Shown: positions 7,777 to 16,893 of the stretch, piece after piece
Position numbering within the stretch: position 1 is the first letter of the stretch
How the letters are laid out: the number at the start of each line of letters is the position of its first letter
Source: DAMCAP01 sp032059445
Lineage (GTDB): Bacteria > Bacillota > Clostridia > Oscillospirales > Ruminococcaceae
Assembly (NCBI GenBank): GCA_032059445.1
Contig: DAMCAP010000013.1
Location: 11,258-75,257 of the forward strand
Direction: 5' to 3'
Length of the DNA: 64,000 bases
Notes under the pieces: generated by a model
The model's input: the letters and a program-made list of their open reading frames with translations, nothing else
What the model was told of the DNA's origin: nothing
Database searches by the model: none
Position numbers and translations under genes: made by a program

Positions 7777-8676
7777 CTACTTCTTCAGTCTTGGATCCAG
7801 CGCGTCACGCAGCCCGTCGCCCAAAAGATTGAGGGCAAGCACCGTCACCATGATGGCAAGCCCGGGGAACAGGGTCATATGTGGGTAGCCTCTGATAAAG
7901 CGTCTGCCACTGGAGAGCATACTGCCCCACTCAGGATCGGGCGCAGGCACGCCCAGCCCCAAGAAGCTTAGGCTAGAGGCAGAGATAATAGCAGAAGCCA
8001 CGCGAAGTGTGGTCTGCACGATGATGGGAGAGAGGCAGTTTGGCAGGATATGTGCAAAGATAATCTTTAGATTGCCAAGACCGATAGCGCGGGAGGCCTC
8101 TACATACTCCTGGTTACGGACTGTCAGCACCGCCGCGCGGGTAATACGCACAAACTGAGGGATGCTGGTAATACCGACAGCAATCATCAGGTTGATCATG
8201 CTCTGCCCCATGGCAGCCACGATGACAATCGCCAGCAGCATGTTGGGCACAGCGCCCAATATATCGGTGCTACGCATAATGACTTCCTCAGTCACTCCGC
8301 CAAAATACCCTGCGATTGCGCCTAGCACCGTGCCAAATGCCAGTGCGATCACCACCGCTACGATACCAACCGAGAGGGAGTAGCGTGCACCGTAAAGGAT
8401 GCGAAAGAGGATGTCTCTGCCGTATTCATCGGTGCCCATGATATGAGCGGAGCTTGGCTTCTGGAGCCGCTGGGTAAGATTTTGCCCGATTACCTGGGTA
8501 TCATAATCCAGAAGTACATTGGCAAAGATCGCGGTAAGGGCAAGGGCAAGCACAATTGTAAGACCCAGCATTGCTCCTTTATTTTTCTTAAGTCTGTGCC
8601 AGATTTCTTGCATCTGGGTGCGCTCCTTGCGCTCCTTTACATTAGGCTGTTGCTGTAGCTTTAGCTCGACTGCCAT
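7777..8676 (-). CDS. oppC: Oligopeptide ABC transporter permease, OppC type
   Basis: A 299-aa inner-membrane permease. An N-terminal OppC_N segment (KKNKGAMLGLTIVLALAL, first membrane helix) is followed by the BPD_transp_1 domain with the coupling motif EASRAIGLGNLKIIFAHILPN, which contacts the ATPases. Five more hydrophobic segments follow. The start chosen is ATG at 8676, 8 nt after AGGGAGG. The frame is open nine codons further upstream, but that would lack a ribosome site. It overlaps the end of oppB by 35 bp, implying coupled translation, and is followed after 12 bp by oppD. Confidence 0.92.
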   Translation of the reverse strand: MAVELKLQQQPNVKERKERTQMQEIWHRLKKNKGAMLGLTIVLALALTAIFANVLLDYDTQVIGQNLTQRLQKPSSAHIMGTDEYGRDILFRILYGARYSLSVGIVAVVIALAFGTVLGAIAGYFGGVTEEVIMRSTDILGAVPNMLLAIVIVAAMGQSMINLMIAVGITSIPQFVRITRAAVLTVRNQEYVEASRAIGLGNLKIIFAHILPNCLSPIIVQTTLRVASAIISASSLSFLGLGVPAPDPEWGSMLSSGRRFIRGYPHMTLFPGLAIMVTVLALNLLGDGLRDALDPRLKK

Positions 8677-9622
8677 TGCTTTTGCCTCCCTTCTTGGTAG
8701 CATACTGCGACTTGATTCTTGGGTCTACCACTGCATACAAGAGGTCGACGATCAAGAGAATGACGCTAAGCATGATTGTAGTCAAAATGATACACCCCGT
8801 AACCATCGGGGTATCACGCGAGTTAAGGGAGTCGACGATCAAGCGCCCGATACCCGGCCATGCAAAAACAGTTTCGGTCAGCACTGCGCCGCCCAATATA
8901 CCCGCAAGCTGAGTACCAATGATGGTGATGATGGGGATCAAAGCATTTTTGAGTGCGTGCTTGTTGATGACATCCTTCTCTGTCACTCCCTTAGAGCGGG
9001 CAGTGCGCAGGTAATCCTGCCGCACCACATCCAGCATAGAGGAGCGGGTAGTACGGGTCAGGGTGGCCATCAGGCCTGTGCCGATGGTGATGGCAGGCAG
9101 GATGATGCTCTTGACCCCCTCAGAGCCACCTGAGGGCAGCCAGCCCAGTTGTAGGGCAAAGAGTATGATCAGCAAAAGCCCCAGCCAGAAGTTTGGCATC
9201 GAAAGCCCCAGCAGCGCAGCCACCATGCTGGCGTTATCCTTCCATGAGCCTTGGTGGGTGGCGGAGTAGATGCCCAAGGGGATTGATAGCAGTACCGAAA
9301 CCACAATCGAAGCAAAGGCAAGATTCATGGTAGCAGGCAGCTTCTCAAGGTAGCTCTTAAATACGTCACGATCGGTGATGTAGGAAACACCCAGATCGCC
9401 TCGCACCAGCCCCGATATGTACTTGGCATAGCGGATGACAATTGGCTGATCCAGCCCTAATTCTACCCGCAGTGCCTCGATTTCTTCTACAGTCGCGCCA
9501 TCGGGAGCCAGAAGGTCGGTGGCATCTCCGGGGGCGAGGTCAAGGATAAAATATACCAAAAAGGACACGCCGATGATCACCGGGATCATCAGAAACAATC
9601 GTTTGATTACATAGCGGTACAT
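8642..9622 (-). CDS. oppB: Oligopeptide ABC transporter permease, OppB type
   Basis: A 326-aa permease with the typical N-terminus MYRYVIKRLFLMIPVIIGVS (first helix), a periplasmic-side loop with LAPGDATDLL, and the cytoplasmic coupling loop YLRTARSKGVTEKDVINKHALKNA. It forms the membrane channel with OppC. A good AGGAGG lies just before the ATG. It lies 145 bp downstream of oppA, with a stem-loop in between. Confidence 0.93.
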   Translation of the reverse strand: MYRYVIKRLFLMIPVIIGVSFLVYFILDLAPGDATDLLAPDGATVEEIEALRVELGLDQPIVIRYAKYISGLVRGDLGVSYITDRDVFKSYLEKLPATMNLAFASIVVSVLLSIPLGIYSATHQGSWKDNASMVAALLGLSMPNFWLGLLLIILFALQLGWLPSGGSEGVKSIILPAITIGTGLMATLTRTTRSSMLDVVRQDYLRTARSKGVTEKDVINKHALKNALIPIITIIGTQLAGILGGAVLTETVFAWPGIGRLIVDSLNSRDTPMVTGCIILTTIMLSVILLIVDLLYAVVDPRIKSQYATKKGGKSNGSRAKATATA

Positions 9623-9669
9623 ACTTCCTCCTAGAGTTTTGCTCTTGTGATGTTGCTCTTAAAGCCTGC

Positions 9670-9722
9670 GGGTATAAGAAACCATCGCTACCACCAGGCA
9701 TTTTCATGCACTTCTTATACCC
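9670..9722 (-). promoter_or_regulatory. Stem-loop between oppA and oppB
   Basis: GGGTATAAGAA and TTCTTATACCC form an 11-bp perfect stem around about 31 nt. There is only a weak A/T tail, so it may stabilise the oppA message or attenuate readthrough into oppB. This is a common arrangement where the binding protein must be made in excess. Confidence 0.55.
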
Positions 9723-9767
9723 TTTTGGTTAATAGGAGGGGCAGAGCAAGCCCCGCCCCATGGTAAT

Positions 9768-11336
9768 TTATTTGCTTAGTGGTACGAAGACATTAGACAT
9801 ATCGTGGTGAGAGGTTGGGTAGTAGTCGATACCGCCTACACCCTTCTTGACGCCAAAGTAACCGGTGGAGAAGTACAGAGGCACATAGGCAGCCTCATCG
9901 TATACGATCTGCTGGATTTCTTCGTAATAGGTCTTACGCTTAGCCTCATCCACCTCAGCTACTGCAAGATCAAGCAGCTCCATGACACGGTCATTCTTAA
10001 AGTGAGCCTTGTTTACGGCACTGCCCGGCTGGAGAATACGACGCGCATCATCACCAAAGGTGTTAAAGCCCATGCCGTAGATGCAGGACTGGTGCTCGCC
10101 ATCGGTAGTGCTGGTGCTGATACCTGCGCTGTCAAGCTCCTTGATGGTAACAGTGACCCCAATTTCCTTAAGCTGTGCTTGGATCAGCTCGGCATTGGAT
10201 TTACGCTCTGCACCACTGATGGAGATTTCCAGAGTAGCGCCGCCATTTGGGTAAGCCTTTGCCAAGTACTCCTTAGCCTTGGTTGGGTTATACTCAGGGG
10301 CAGTCTTACCGCCGTTGTAGCCAAATTCGTTCCAGCCCCAGAAGGAGAGAGCTCTTTCGCCCTTACCATCGATAGATACTGCAATCAAATCATCAAACTT
10401 AATGCCGTGGGAGATTGCCTTACGGAAATCCTTATTGCTGGCTGGGCCTTTTTGAGTGTTAAATGCAAGGTAGTTTAAGGAAGATCCCTTCCAGCTTTGC
10501 AGCTCCAGCTTGGAGTCATCGGTGATGTAGCCAAGCTCCAGCTTATCAGGGTCAGCACAGATGTCGATTTCACCGGTCTGTAGTGCGATCAGACGAGCAG
10601 AAGCCTCAGGGATGTAGCGGAAGGTAAAGGTTTCGCCCTTAGCCTTCTCCCCCCAGAAGTTGTCGTTCTTCACAAGCTTGGTAAAGTCACCAAACTTATA
10701 GCTGTCGATCTTCCAAGGGCCGGAGCCTACGCCAGGGCCCTCTACAGGGTCGGAGGTACAGGCTTTTTCAGACAATACTACGGCGGTTGGCAGGGTCATC
10801 ATATGTAGCCAGTCAAAGTTTGGAGCGGTCAGCACCATCTTGACGGTATAGTCATCGAGCGCTTCTACGCTGGCAATCTTCGTTGCCATTGCATTGGAGG
10901 AGGTGGTGCCTACTGCACGCTTAAAGGTAAACACCACGTCGCTTGCCTTTAGTGGCTCGCCATTGTGGAATTTTACATCGTTGCGCAGCTTAAATGTATA
11001 AGTAAGTCCTTTATCAACCTCCCAAGAGGTAGCAAGGCAGGGCAGGATTTTGCCGGTAGCGTTATCATAATCAACAAGATTGTCAAAGACCATTCTAAAC
11101 ATGTAGTTGTGCTGGGTGTTGCTGTTGGCGTGGGGGTCGATGCTGGAATGCTTACCTGATAGACCCAAAATAATGTCTTTTTTGTACTCTACTGGAGCAT
11201 CACTCTTGCTGCCGGCAGGAGCACTCGTATCGGCGGGCGGGGTAGCGGGTTTGTTTCCACAGCCTGCCGCCATACCTGCAATCAGGGTCAGGCAGAGCAT
11301 AAGGGAAAGAAATCGTTTGAAGTTCTTGCAGTTCAT
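9768..11336 (-). CDS. oppA: Oligopeptide ABC transporter substrate-binding lipoprotein
   Basis: A 522-aa extracytoplasmic solute-binding protein of the SBP_bac_5 family. The N-terminal signal LSLMLCLTLIAGMAAGC carries a lipobox with Cys27 as the likely acylated residue, followed by a Pro/Ala/Thr/Ser linker. Family signatures are LSGKHSSIDPHANSN, TYTFKLRNDVKFHNGEPLKASDVVFTF and the C-terminal YVPLYFSTGYFG. The ATG at 11336 is 9 nt after GGAG; a TTG two codons upstream would be too close to it. It is the first gene of the operon, behind a perfect consensus promoter at 11483-11511. Confidence 0.94.
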   Translation of the reverse strand: MNCKNFKRFLSLMLCLTLIAGMAAGCGNKPATPPADTSAPAGSKSDAPVEYKKDIILGLSGKHSSIDPHANSNTQHNYMFRMVFDNLVDYDNATGKILPCLATSWEVDKGLTYTFKLRNDVKFHNGEPLKASDVVFTFKRAVGTTSSNAMATKIASVEALDDYTVKMVLTAPNFDWLHMMTLPTAVVLSEKACTSDPVEGPGVGSGPWKIDSYKFGDFTKLVKNDNFWGEKAKGETFTFRYIPEASARLIALQTGEIDICADPDKLELGYITDDSKLELQSWKGSSLNYLAFNTQKGPASNKDFRKAISHGIKFDDLIAVSIDGKGERALSFWGWNEFGYNGGKTAPEYNPTKAKEYLAKAYPNGGATLEISISGAERKSNAELIQAQLKEIGVTVTIKELDSAGISTSTTDGEHQSCIYGMGFNTFGDDARRILQPGSAVNKAHFKNDRVMELLDLAVAEVDEAKRKTYYEEIQQIVYDEAAYVPLYFSTGYFGVKKGVGGIDYYPTSHHDMSNVFVPLSK

Positions 11337-11482
11337 AACCAATATCTCCTTTAAATTTTATCGCTGACCGGCAGGTTTGCCGGTAATACGTCGTAAAAAG
11401 GGAAATGCCTTGGTAAAGGCAATTTGTGAGATTATATAATAATATTTCAAAAAGTTTATACTTATTATTGGTATTACTGATT

Positions 11483-11511
11483 ATTATAATAATGTGAAAC
11501 ATTTATGTCAA
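11483..11511 (-). promoter_or_regulatory. Consensus promoter of the opp operon
   Basis: On the minus strand TTGACA (11511-11506) is followed after 17 nt by TATAAT (11488-11483). The resulting leader of about 140 nt contains two small hairpins, GCCTT/AAGGC and ACCGGCA/TGCCGGT, before the oppA ribosome site. Confidence 0.85.
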
Positions 11512-11798
11512 TCAAAATATGTCTTTTAAAATAAAAATGACAGTTTATACTGTAAAATCAAATTTTGTATGTACAATAAGTAAATAAAGTTGTGAAAAGT
11601 CCTACAAAAGACTGGTAAATACCGCTAATTAGCCGACATTTCTCCTAAAAACACGTAAACAGGCAGAAATTTCTATCGAAATTATAGAATTACAAGCATG
11701 TTTCCTAGTCAAAATGCTGCGAGGCTTACTAGACAAGTCTACATTTAATGGCAAAATTGCAATACGTAGAATTTATCTACGCCAAATAAAAATAATAT
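11512..11798. other. AT-rich divergent intergenic region
   Basis: About 290 bases between the back-to-back opp and cod promoters. No gene, and no repeat or RNA motif stood out. Confidence 0.5.
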
Positions 11799-11827
11799 TT
11801 GACATCTACACAAAAATATGTTACCAT
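11799..11827 (+). promoter_or_regulatory. Promoter of the codBA operon
   Basis: TTGACA at 11799-11804 is followed after 17 nt by TACCAT at 11822-11827. The start of transcription near 11834 leaves a leader holding the attenuator. Confidence 0.75.
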
Positions 11828-11841
11828 TGCAATCAACATAA

Positions 11842-11940
11842 AATCTTTAAACTCGGTACAGAGATGCCGGCAAGATTGTATAGCTTTGAGTCTGATTTCA
11901 GGCTCTCCCTAATCTTGCGGTCAATGCAGGATTTTTTTTT
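11842..11940 (+). promoter_or_regulatory. PyrR-type transcription attenuator
   Basis: Three mutually exclusive hairpins can be drawn. The anti-antiterminator (11842-11877) pairs AATCTT with AAGATT and displays a GGTA-CAGAGA-TGCC loop; its CAGAGA hexaloop (11859-11864) fits the CNGNGA PyrR binding loop with a compensated closing pair. The antiterminator pairs GCAAGATT (11870-11877) with AATCTTGC (11911-11918). The terminator pairs AATCTTGC (11911-11918) with GCAGGATT (11926-11933), followed by a T-run to 11940. UMP-bound PyrR would favour termination, so codBA would be shut off when pyrimidines are plentiful. Confidence 0.85.
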
Positions 11941-12060
11941 GCCTTTTTTTGTACAAAGACAGAAATATTCTGGATCGACTTCAATCAACAGCATTTCATA
12001 TTGAGTTTTCTGCGCCATCTACCACACACCCATCAACCGTAAAAGTAAAGGAGCAATATT

Positions 12061-13302
12061 ATGGCAAAGAAAATCAATGAGCAGCACATCGACTTGGATT
12101 ATTCTCTAGAGAGGGTACCCGCCAACGCACGCAAAAGCTTCTGGCCCATGTTTTTTATCATGCTGGGCTTTACCTTCTTCTCCGCTAGTATGAGCGTAGG
12201 CGCCAAGCTGGGCAACGGACTGGATCTAGGCGACTTTACCTGGGCGATCCTCCTCGGCGGTGTCATTTTATCAATCTATACCGGCGTGCTGGCCTACATC
12301 GGCAGCGACACAGGGCTAAGCCTTGACCTGCTGGCACAGCGTTCCTTTGGTACCAAGGGCTCCTACCTGCCCTCAGCCCTCATCAGCTTCACACAGCTTG
12401 GCTGGTTTGGCGTAGGTGTTGCAATGTTTGCCATCCCTGCCTCCGAGCTGCTGGGTATCAGCCCCATGATCTTGGTGGTGCTGGCTGGCGCCTGTATGAC
12501 CGCTTCCGCCTACTTCGGCATCAAAGGCCTTGAGGTCATCAGCTATATTGCAGTACCTCTGATTGCGATTCTCGGTATCTACTCTATGATCACAGCGACT
12601 GCCGAGGGCGGTGGTCTGACAGCCATCTTTGCCAAAAACGCCGGCTCCATTTCTCTCTTTACCGGAGTAGGCATGGTGGTAGGCTCCTTTATCAGCGGCG
12701 GTACAGCTACACCAAACTTCATCCGCTTTGCCAAAAACAACACCATCGCCGTAGTTACCACTGTAATCGCCTTCTTCCTTGGCAACACCCTGATGTTTGC
12801 CTTTGGCGCGGTGGGTGGTGCCTTTACCGGCAAAGACGATATCTTCTATGTACTGATTGCACAGGGTCTTGCCATCCCCGCTCTGCTGGTGCTGGGCGGC
12901 AATATCTGGACAACCAACGACAACGCCCTATATACCTCAGGTCTGGGGCTATCCAATATCACCAAGCTCCCCAAGCGCCCCATGGTGCTGGTAGCAGGTT
13001 TCATCGGTACCGTTACAGCCATCTGGCTCTACAACAACTTCATCGGCTGGCTTTCCTTCCTCAATGCAACTCTCCCCCCCATCGGTGCGATCATCGCCCT
13101 TGATTTCTTTATGCACAAAGAAAAGTACGCCGAGGGTGCCTCTGTAGAGCGTAAGTTTAATCTAGGTGCCATCGCTGGTGTCATTGCAGGCGCTCTGGCA
13201 GGCAACTTCATACCCTTTGGTATCGCCGCCGTCAACGCAATGGTTGTAGCCTCTGCCTGCTTCTTGCTGACAGAGATGACTGGTAAAAAGCAAGCTCAAT
13301 AA
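12061..13302 (+). CDS. codB: Cytosine permease
   Basis: A 413-aa NCS1-family symporter with twelve hydrophobic segments that imports cytosine. The start of the first helix region (SFWPMFFIMLGFTFFSASMSVGA), the TQLGWFGVGVAMFAIPA segment and NIWTTNDNALYTSGLGLSN are typical of CodB. An AAAGGAGC ribosome site precedes the ATG. It is followed after 19 bp by codA, so the pair imports cytosine and deaminates it to uracil. Expression is probably set by the PyrR attenuator in the leader. Confidence 0.94.
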   Translation: MAKKINEQHIDLDYSLERVPANARKSFWPMFFIMLGFTFFSASMSVGAKLGNGLDLGDFTWAILLGGVILSIYTGVLAYIGSDTGLSLDLLAQRSFGTKGSYLPSALISFTQLGWFGVGVAMFAIPASELLGISPMILVVLAGACMTASAYFGIKGLEVISYIAVPLIAILGIYSMITATAEGGGLTAIFAKNAGSISLFTGVGMVVGSFISGGTATPNFIRFAKNNTIAVVTTVIAFFLGNTLMFAFGAVGGAFTGKDDIFYVLIAQGLAIPALLVLGGNIWTTNDNALYTSGLGLSNITKLPKRPMVLVAGFIGTVTAIWLYNNFIGWLSFLNATLPPIGAIIALDFFMHKEKYAEGASVERKFNLGAIAGVIAGALAGNFIPFGIAAVNAMVVASACFLLTEMTGKKQAQ

Positions 13303-13321
13303 TACGATTTGGAGGATCCTC

Positions 13322-14557
13322 ATGCTGATCAAAAACCTTTATATCGAAAACGCAGCCACCCTCTCCGATATCCGCATCGAAAACGGGCTCTTTGCCGAAA
13401 TCGGTGAAGCCCTTACCCCCAAGGCAGGAGAAGAGGTCCTCGACCTTGGCGGCAAGCTGGCACTGCCCCCCTTTATCGAGTCTCATGTGCATCTCGATAC
13501 CTGCCTGACCGCAGGAGACCCTGTGTGGAACCTATCAGGTACCCTCTTTGAGGGGATTGAGTGCTGGAGCAAGCGCAAGGAGAAGCTCTCCAAAACCGAT
13601 GTAAAGGAGCGGGTCAATCGGGCAGTGCGGATGCAGGCAGCAAACGGCATCCAGTTTGTCCGTACCCATGTTGATGTAACCGACCCCAAGCTCACCGCTA
13701 TGGAGGCGATTTTGGAGCTCAAAGACGAGCTGAAGGACTTTGTGAGCTTACAGGTTGTCGCATTCCCACAGGAGGGCATCCTTAGCTACCCCAATGGCAA
13801 AGAGCTGATGGAAAACGCCATTAAGATGGGCGCAGATGCAGTTGGAGCGATCCCTCACTTTGAGTTCACCAGAGAATACAGCGTGGAGTCCTTAAATTTT
13901 GCCATGGAGCTTGCCTATAAGTATGACAAGCTCGTGGATGTACATTGTGACGAGATCGATGACGAAGCCTCCCGCGGCCTCGAAACACTGGCTGCCCGAG
14001 CATACGAGATGGAGCTCTTTGACCGAGTAACCGCCAGCCACACCACAGCGATGCACTCCTACAACAACGCCTATGTAGTGCGCCTCATGCGCCTCTTAAA
14101 GATGAGCCGCATCAACTTTGTGGCGAACCCTCTCGTCAATACCCACCTACAAGGCCGTATGGATACCTACCCCAAGCGCCGCGGCATTACCCGCGTCAAG
14201 GAGCTGACCGAGGCGGGCATCAACGTCTCCTTTGGCCACGACGACATCTTTGACCCCTGGTACCCTCTGGGCAACGGCAACATGCGTGACGTAGTCTTTA
14301 TGGGGCTTCATGTATGCCAGATGATGGGCTATGAAGATATCATGAATTCCTACCGCTTTATCGCCGACAAGGCTGCCAAAACCCTGCACCTAGGTGACAG
14401 CTACGGCATCAAGGTAGGCAATCCCGCTAGCTTCATTGTCCTTGATGCTAAGAACTACTACGAGGCTCTCAACTACAACTCCCCCGTGCTGCGCTCCTAC
14501 AATAAGGGCAAGCTGATTGCATCGGCAGCGGCAGGCAGCAAGGAAATTTTATTTTAA
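13322..14557 (+). CDS. codA: Cytosine deaminase
   Basis: A 411-aa amidohydrolase that converts cytosine to uracil and ammonia. Metal ligands are visible as HVHLD (H55, H57), the HCDEID segment (His and Glu), HTTAM and the late Asp in GHDDIFDPWYPLGNG. The segment GTLFEGIECW is a CodA hallmark. GGAGGATCCTC precedes the ATG. Length and motif order agree with the E. coli enzyme. It shares an operon with the permease upstream and is followed by a strong terminator. Confidence 0.94.
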   Translation: MLIKNLYIENAATLSDIRIENGLFAEIGEALTPKAGEEVLDLGGKLALPPFIESHVHLDTCLTAGDPVWNLSGTLFEGIECWSKRKEKLSKTDVKERVNRAVRMQAANGIQFVRTHVDVTDPKLTAMEAILELKDELKDFVSLQVVAFPQEGILSYPNGKELMENAIKMGADAVGAIPHFEFTREYSVESLNFAMELAYKYDKLVDVHCDEIDDEASRGLETLAARAYEMELFDRVTASHTTAMHSYNNAYVVRLMRLLKMSRINFVANPLVNTHLQGRMDTYPKRRGITRVKELTEAGINVSFGHDDIFDPWYPLGNGNMRDVVFMGLHVCQMMGYEDIMNSYRFIADKAAKTLHLGDSYGIKVGNPASFIVLDAKNYYEALNYNSPVLRSYNKGKLIASAAAGSKEILF

Positions 14558-14575
14558 AACATCAATATAAAAATA

Positions 14576-14617
14576 AAAAGACTGCCGTAATCGAGTGATC
14601 GATTACGGCAGTCTTTT
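14576..14617 (+). terminator. Bidirectional terminator after codA
   Basis: AAAAGACTGCCGTAATCGA pairs perfectly with its complement around GTGA and ends in TTTT. It serves codA and, in the other direction, the CPBP protease gene. Confidence 0.92.
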
Positions 14618-14660
14618 ACTTATAGGGTAGCGTAGAGTCGCTATCCGAAGATGCAAGGGA

Positions 14661-15476
14661 TCATGACTGCACTGCGTTGCTACTTGGGCGATGAGATTTC
14701 AGATGAACTGCCAAAAAAATCAAGGCGATTATCAGATACAGCACAGAAAGAATCGCAAAGAATATCGCACTATCGGGGCAGAAGCCCAGTGAAACGTTAA
14801 AGCAAAAGTGCATCCAAAACGCGATCAATAGGTGATCGGATTTCTTCATAAAGACTGCCATGAGAAGTGTCAAGGCTGTCATGACCAGTATATTTTCGAC
14901 AATATACATCCCCAGCTGCAAGCCACTGTAATCAGATGCCACAAACCAAAGTGGTGCATGCCAAAACGCCCAAATCACGCCCAAAATTACATTTCCCTTT
15001 ACAAACCCGTATCTTGCTTCTAGCTCGGGGCGTAGGTATCCCCGCCAGCCGGATTCTTCCCCCGAAGCTCCCTGCAAAACCCCGAAGAAAATCGTACCAA
15101 GTAGTGCAGTGGGAGCAAAAATTAGCTGCGCTGAAAGGGGTGTTTTTTGGATTGCTGACAAAATCCACGCCGTCAGCAGTGGTATGCCTCCAGCGATGAG
15201 TGGGATGATTAAAAACAATCCCAGCTTGAGCTTACCTGCAAAGGCTTTCTGATAAAACCCCCGTATCGTCAGAGTTGGCTTTAGCCTTTTGAGCATGATT
15301 AAGAGCACCATCGTCGGCGACCAGCTGCATAATACCACTACCCACTGCATAGCCAAGGGCGTGGCATGAAACACCATCGACGCCAAGCCGCCAAGACCCA
15401 ACACCAAGACCCAAAATGCGATGTATGCATAGATCACATAGCTCCACATCGGTTCTATCTTTTTTCCGTTCATCAT
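14661..15476 (-). CDS. CPBP family intramembrane metalloprotease
   Basis: A 271-aa membrane protein with about seven hydrophobic segments. It carries the CAAX-protease/bacteriocin-processing (Abi/CPBP) motifs: EESGWRGYL with E140, E141 and R145, and FWHAPLWF with H173; a late His lies in MHFCFN. Family members are intramembrane endopeptidases, often linked to bacteriocin immunity, but no bacteriocin gene is adjacent and the target is unknown. AAAGGTGGG precedes the double ATG at the start. It is monocistronic between terminators. Confidence 0.85.
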   Translation of the reverse strand: MMNGKKIEPMWSYVIYAYIAFWVLVLGLGGLASMVFHATPLAMQWVVVLCSWSPTMVLLIMLKRLKPTLTIRGFYQKAFAGKLKLGLFLIIPLIAGGIPLLTAWILSAIQKTPLSAQLIFAPTALLGTIFFGVLQGASGEESGWRGYLRPELEARYGFVKGNVILGVIWAFWHAPLWFVASDYSGLQLGMYIVENILVMTALTLLMAVFMKKSDHLLIAFWMHFCFNVSLGFCPDSAIFFAILSVLYLIIALIFLAVHLKSHRPSSNAVQS

Positions 15477-15656
15477 AAACCCACCTTTATTAATCAGTTA
15501 CCTCTAGCATAAGTGATTTCATACCAAAAGTAAACTAAAATATTGGTAAAAAGCGCTCAAGTTGGGTAATTACACAATTCTGCTACCAGCATCATCTAAG
15601 CGTCCAGCGTTTCACCATAGGACGCTACCGACTAATATCTACAAAGCCGCAAGCTC

Positions 15657-16670
15657 CTAAAAACGCCGCAGGTAGTCTTTATCTCCAATCAGAGGTCTGC
15701 CAAAGCCCACCAGATCACAGACCCCTGCTACCAATAGCTCCTCTGCTTTTGCAGCGCTGCGGATCCCTCCAGCGCAGTCTACAGCCACGCCGTAGGGCTG
15801 CACTGCTTCTTTAATTGCCTTTGCATAAGGAGCGAAATACGCAGTGTCGTTATCATCCACGCCGATGCCGTAAATGCAGTGATTGCCCGATATGCCAAGC
15901 CAGTCCACCCCCATTTTAGCAAGCTCCGCGGCAACCCATACACTTTCTTCTAAACAGAGCCCCTGTTGCTCCTGCCATGGCATATGGTCCGAAGCTCCAA
16001 GCCGTACCGAAACAGGACTGTTGCCTGCCGCTGCCTTTACTGCCTCCACAATCTCAAAGAGCAGTCGAGCCCTCTGGCGGATGCCACCTCCATAGCCGTC
16101 GGTGCGACAGTTGGTCATAGGGCTTAAAAACTGCCCGATCAGATAACCATGGCAGGCATAAATCTGCACGCCGCCACTATACTCTGCCAGCTCTATCGCT
16201 CTACGAGCGGCAGCGGCAAAGGCTTCGACGATCTCCTGTATCTCACTTCCAATCAAGGCGTGAGAATCAGCTCCGATTAGATCCCGAGGATTTCGTAGCC
16301 CTGAGGGAGATACCAGCTTAAAATCCGGCTCTAAGAGCAGCTCCCTGCCCGAAGCTCCCGCCCCCGAGAAATTAAGCTGTGCCACGACAGGCACCCCCTG
16401 CGCCCGAAATAGCTCAGTCAGAGGCTTGAGTGCTTGTGCCGAGGCATCGTCATACAGCCGAAACTGGCTTAGCTTATTGCGCCCCCAAGGGTGCACCGCG
16501 TGCTGCTCCACTACCACCATCCCTGCGCCCGCCTGTGCGTAGCCCTTGTAGATTTCCATACTCTCCTGGGTAGGTAGCCCCTTTTGATCTCCCGAGTTGC
16601 TCACAATTGGCTCAGCGATGAGTCTGTTTTGCAAGCTTAGATTTTGCATCTTAAGCGGTGTATATAGCAT
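15657..16670 (-). CDS. Old Yellow Enzyme family NADH:flavin oxidoreductase
   Basis: A 337-aa FMN-dependent TIM-barrel enzyme without the C-terminal Fe-S/FAD extension of 2,4-dienoyl-CoA reductases. Family signatures are LQNRLIAEPIVSN, the substrate/FMN motif CHGYLIGQFLSPMTNCRTDGYGG, SVRLGASD and the phosphate-binding VDCAGGIRS with GFGRPLI. Members reduce activated C=C bonds or nitro groups; the natural substrate is unknown. It shows limited similarity to the second OYE at 24357-25451 and is not part of that operon. AGGAGAG precedes the ATG. Confidence 0.88.
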   Translation of the reverse strand: MLYTPLKMQNLSLQNRLIAEPIVSNSGDQKGLPTQESMEIYKGYAQAGAGMVVVEQHAVHPWGRNKLSQFRLYDDASAQALKPLTELFRAQGVPVVAQLNFSGAGASGRELLLEPDFKLVSPSGLRNPRDLIGADSHALIGSEIQEIVEAFAAAARRAIELAEYSGGVQIYACHGYLIGQFLSPMTNCRTDGYGGGIRQRARLLFEIVEAVKAAAGNSPVSVRLGASDHMPWQEQQGLCLEESVWVAAELAKMGVDWLGISGNHCIYGIGVDDNDTAYFAPYAKAIKEAVQPYGVAVDCAGGIRSAAKAEELLVAGVCDLVGFGRPLIGDKDYLRRF

Positions 16671-16893
16671 ATAGGCTCTCCTTTATCTTCTTTGTACTGT
16701 ATACACAGTATACATCCCTCCCCCCTCTTAAATCTTCCTGATTTGTCGCATTCAATTTGTAAATAGTTGCTCTGCGACACTTGTTTCAAGCATCCTATCG
16801 GCGTTTTTAAGTGTTGTAAGTATACTTTTATCTTTATTTAATAACATTTTTAACCTTTCAGCATATTTTACTTATAGGAGGGGGGGGTTGGGT

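Noticed and set aside
14661..15476. Bacteriocin immunity role for the CPBP protease
   Set aside because: No bacteriocin precursor, exporter or double-glycine leader gene is found nearby.
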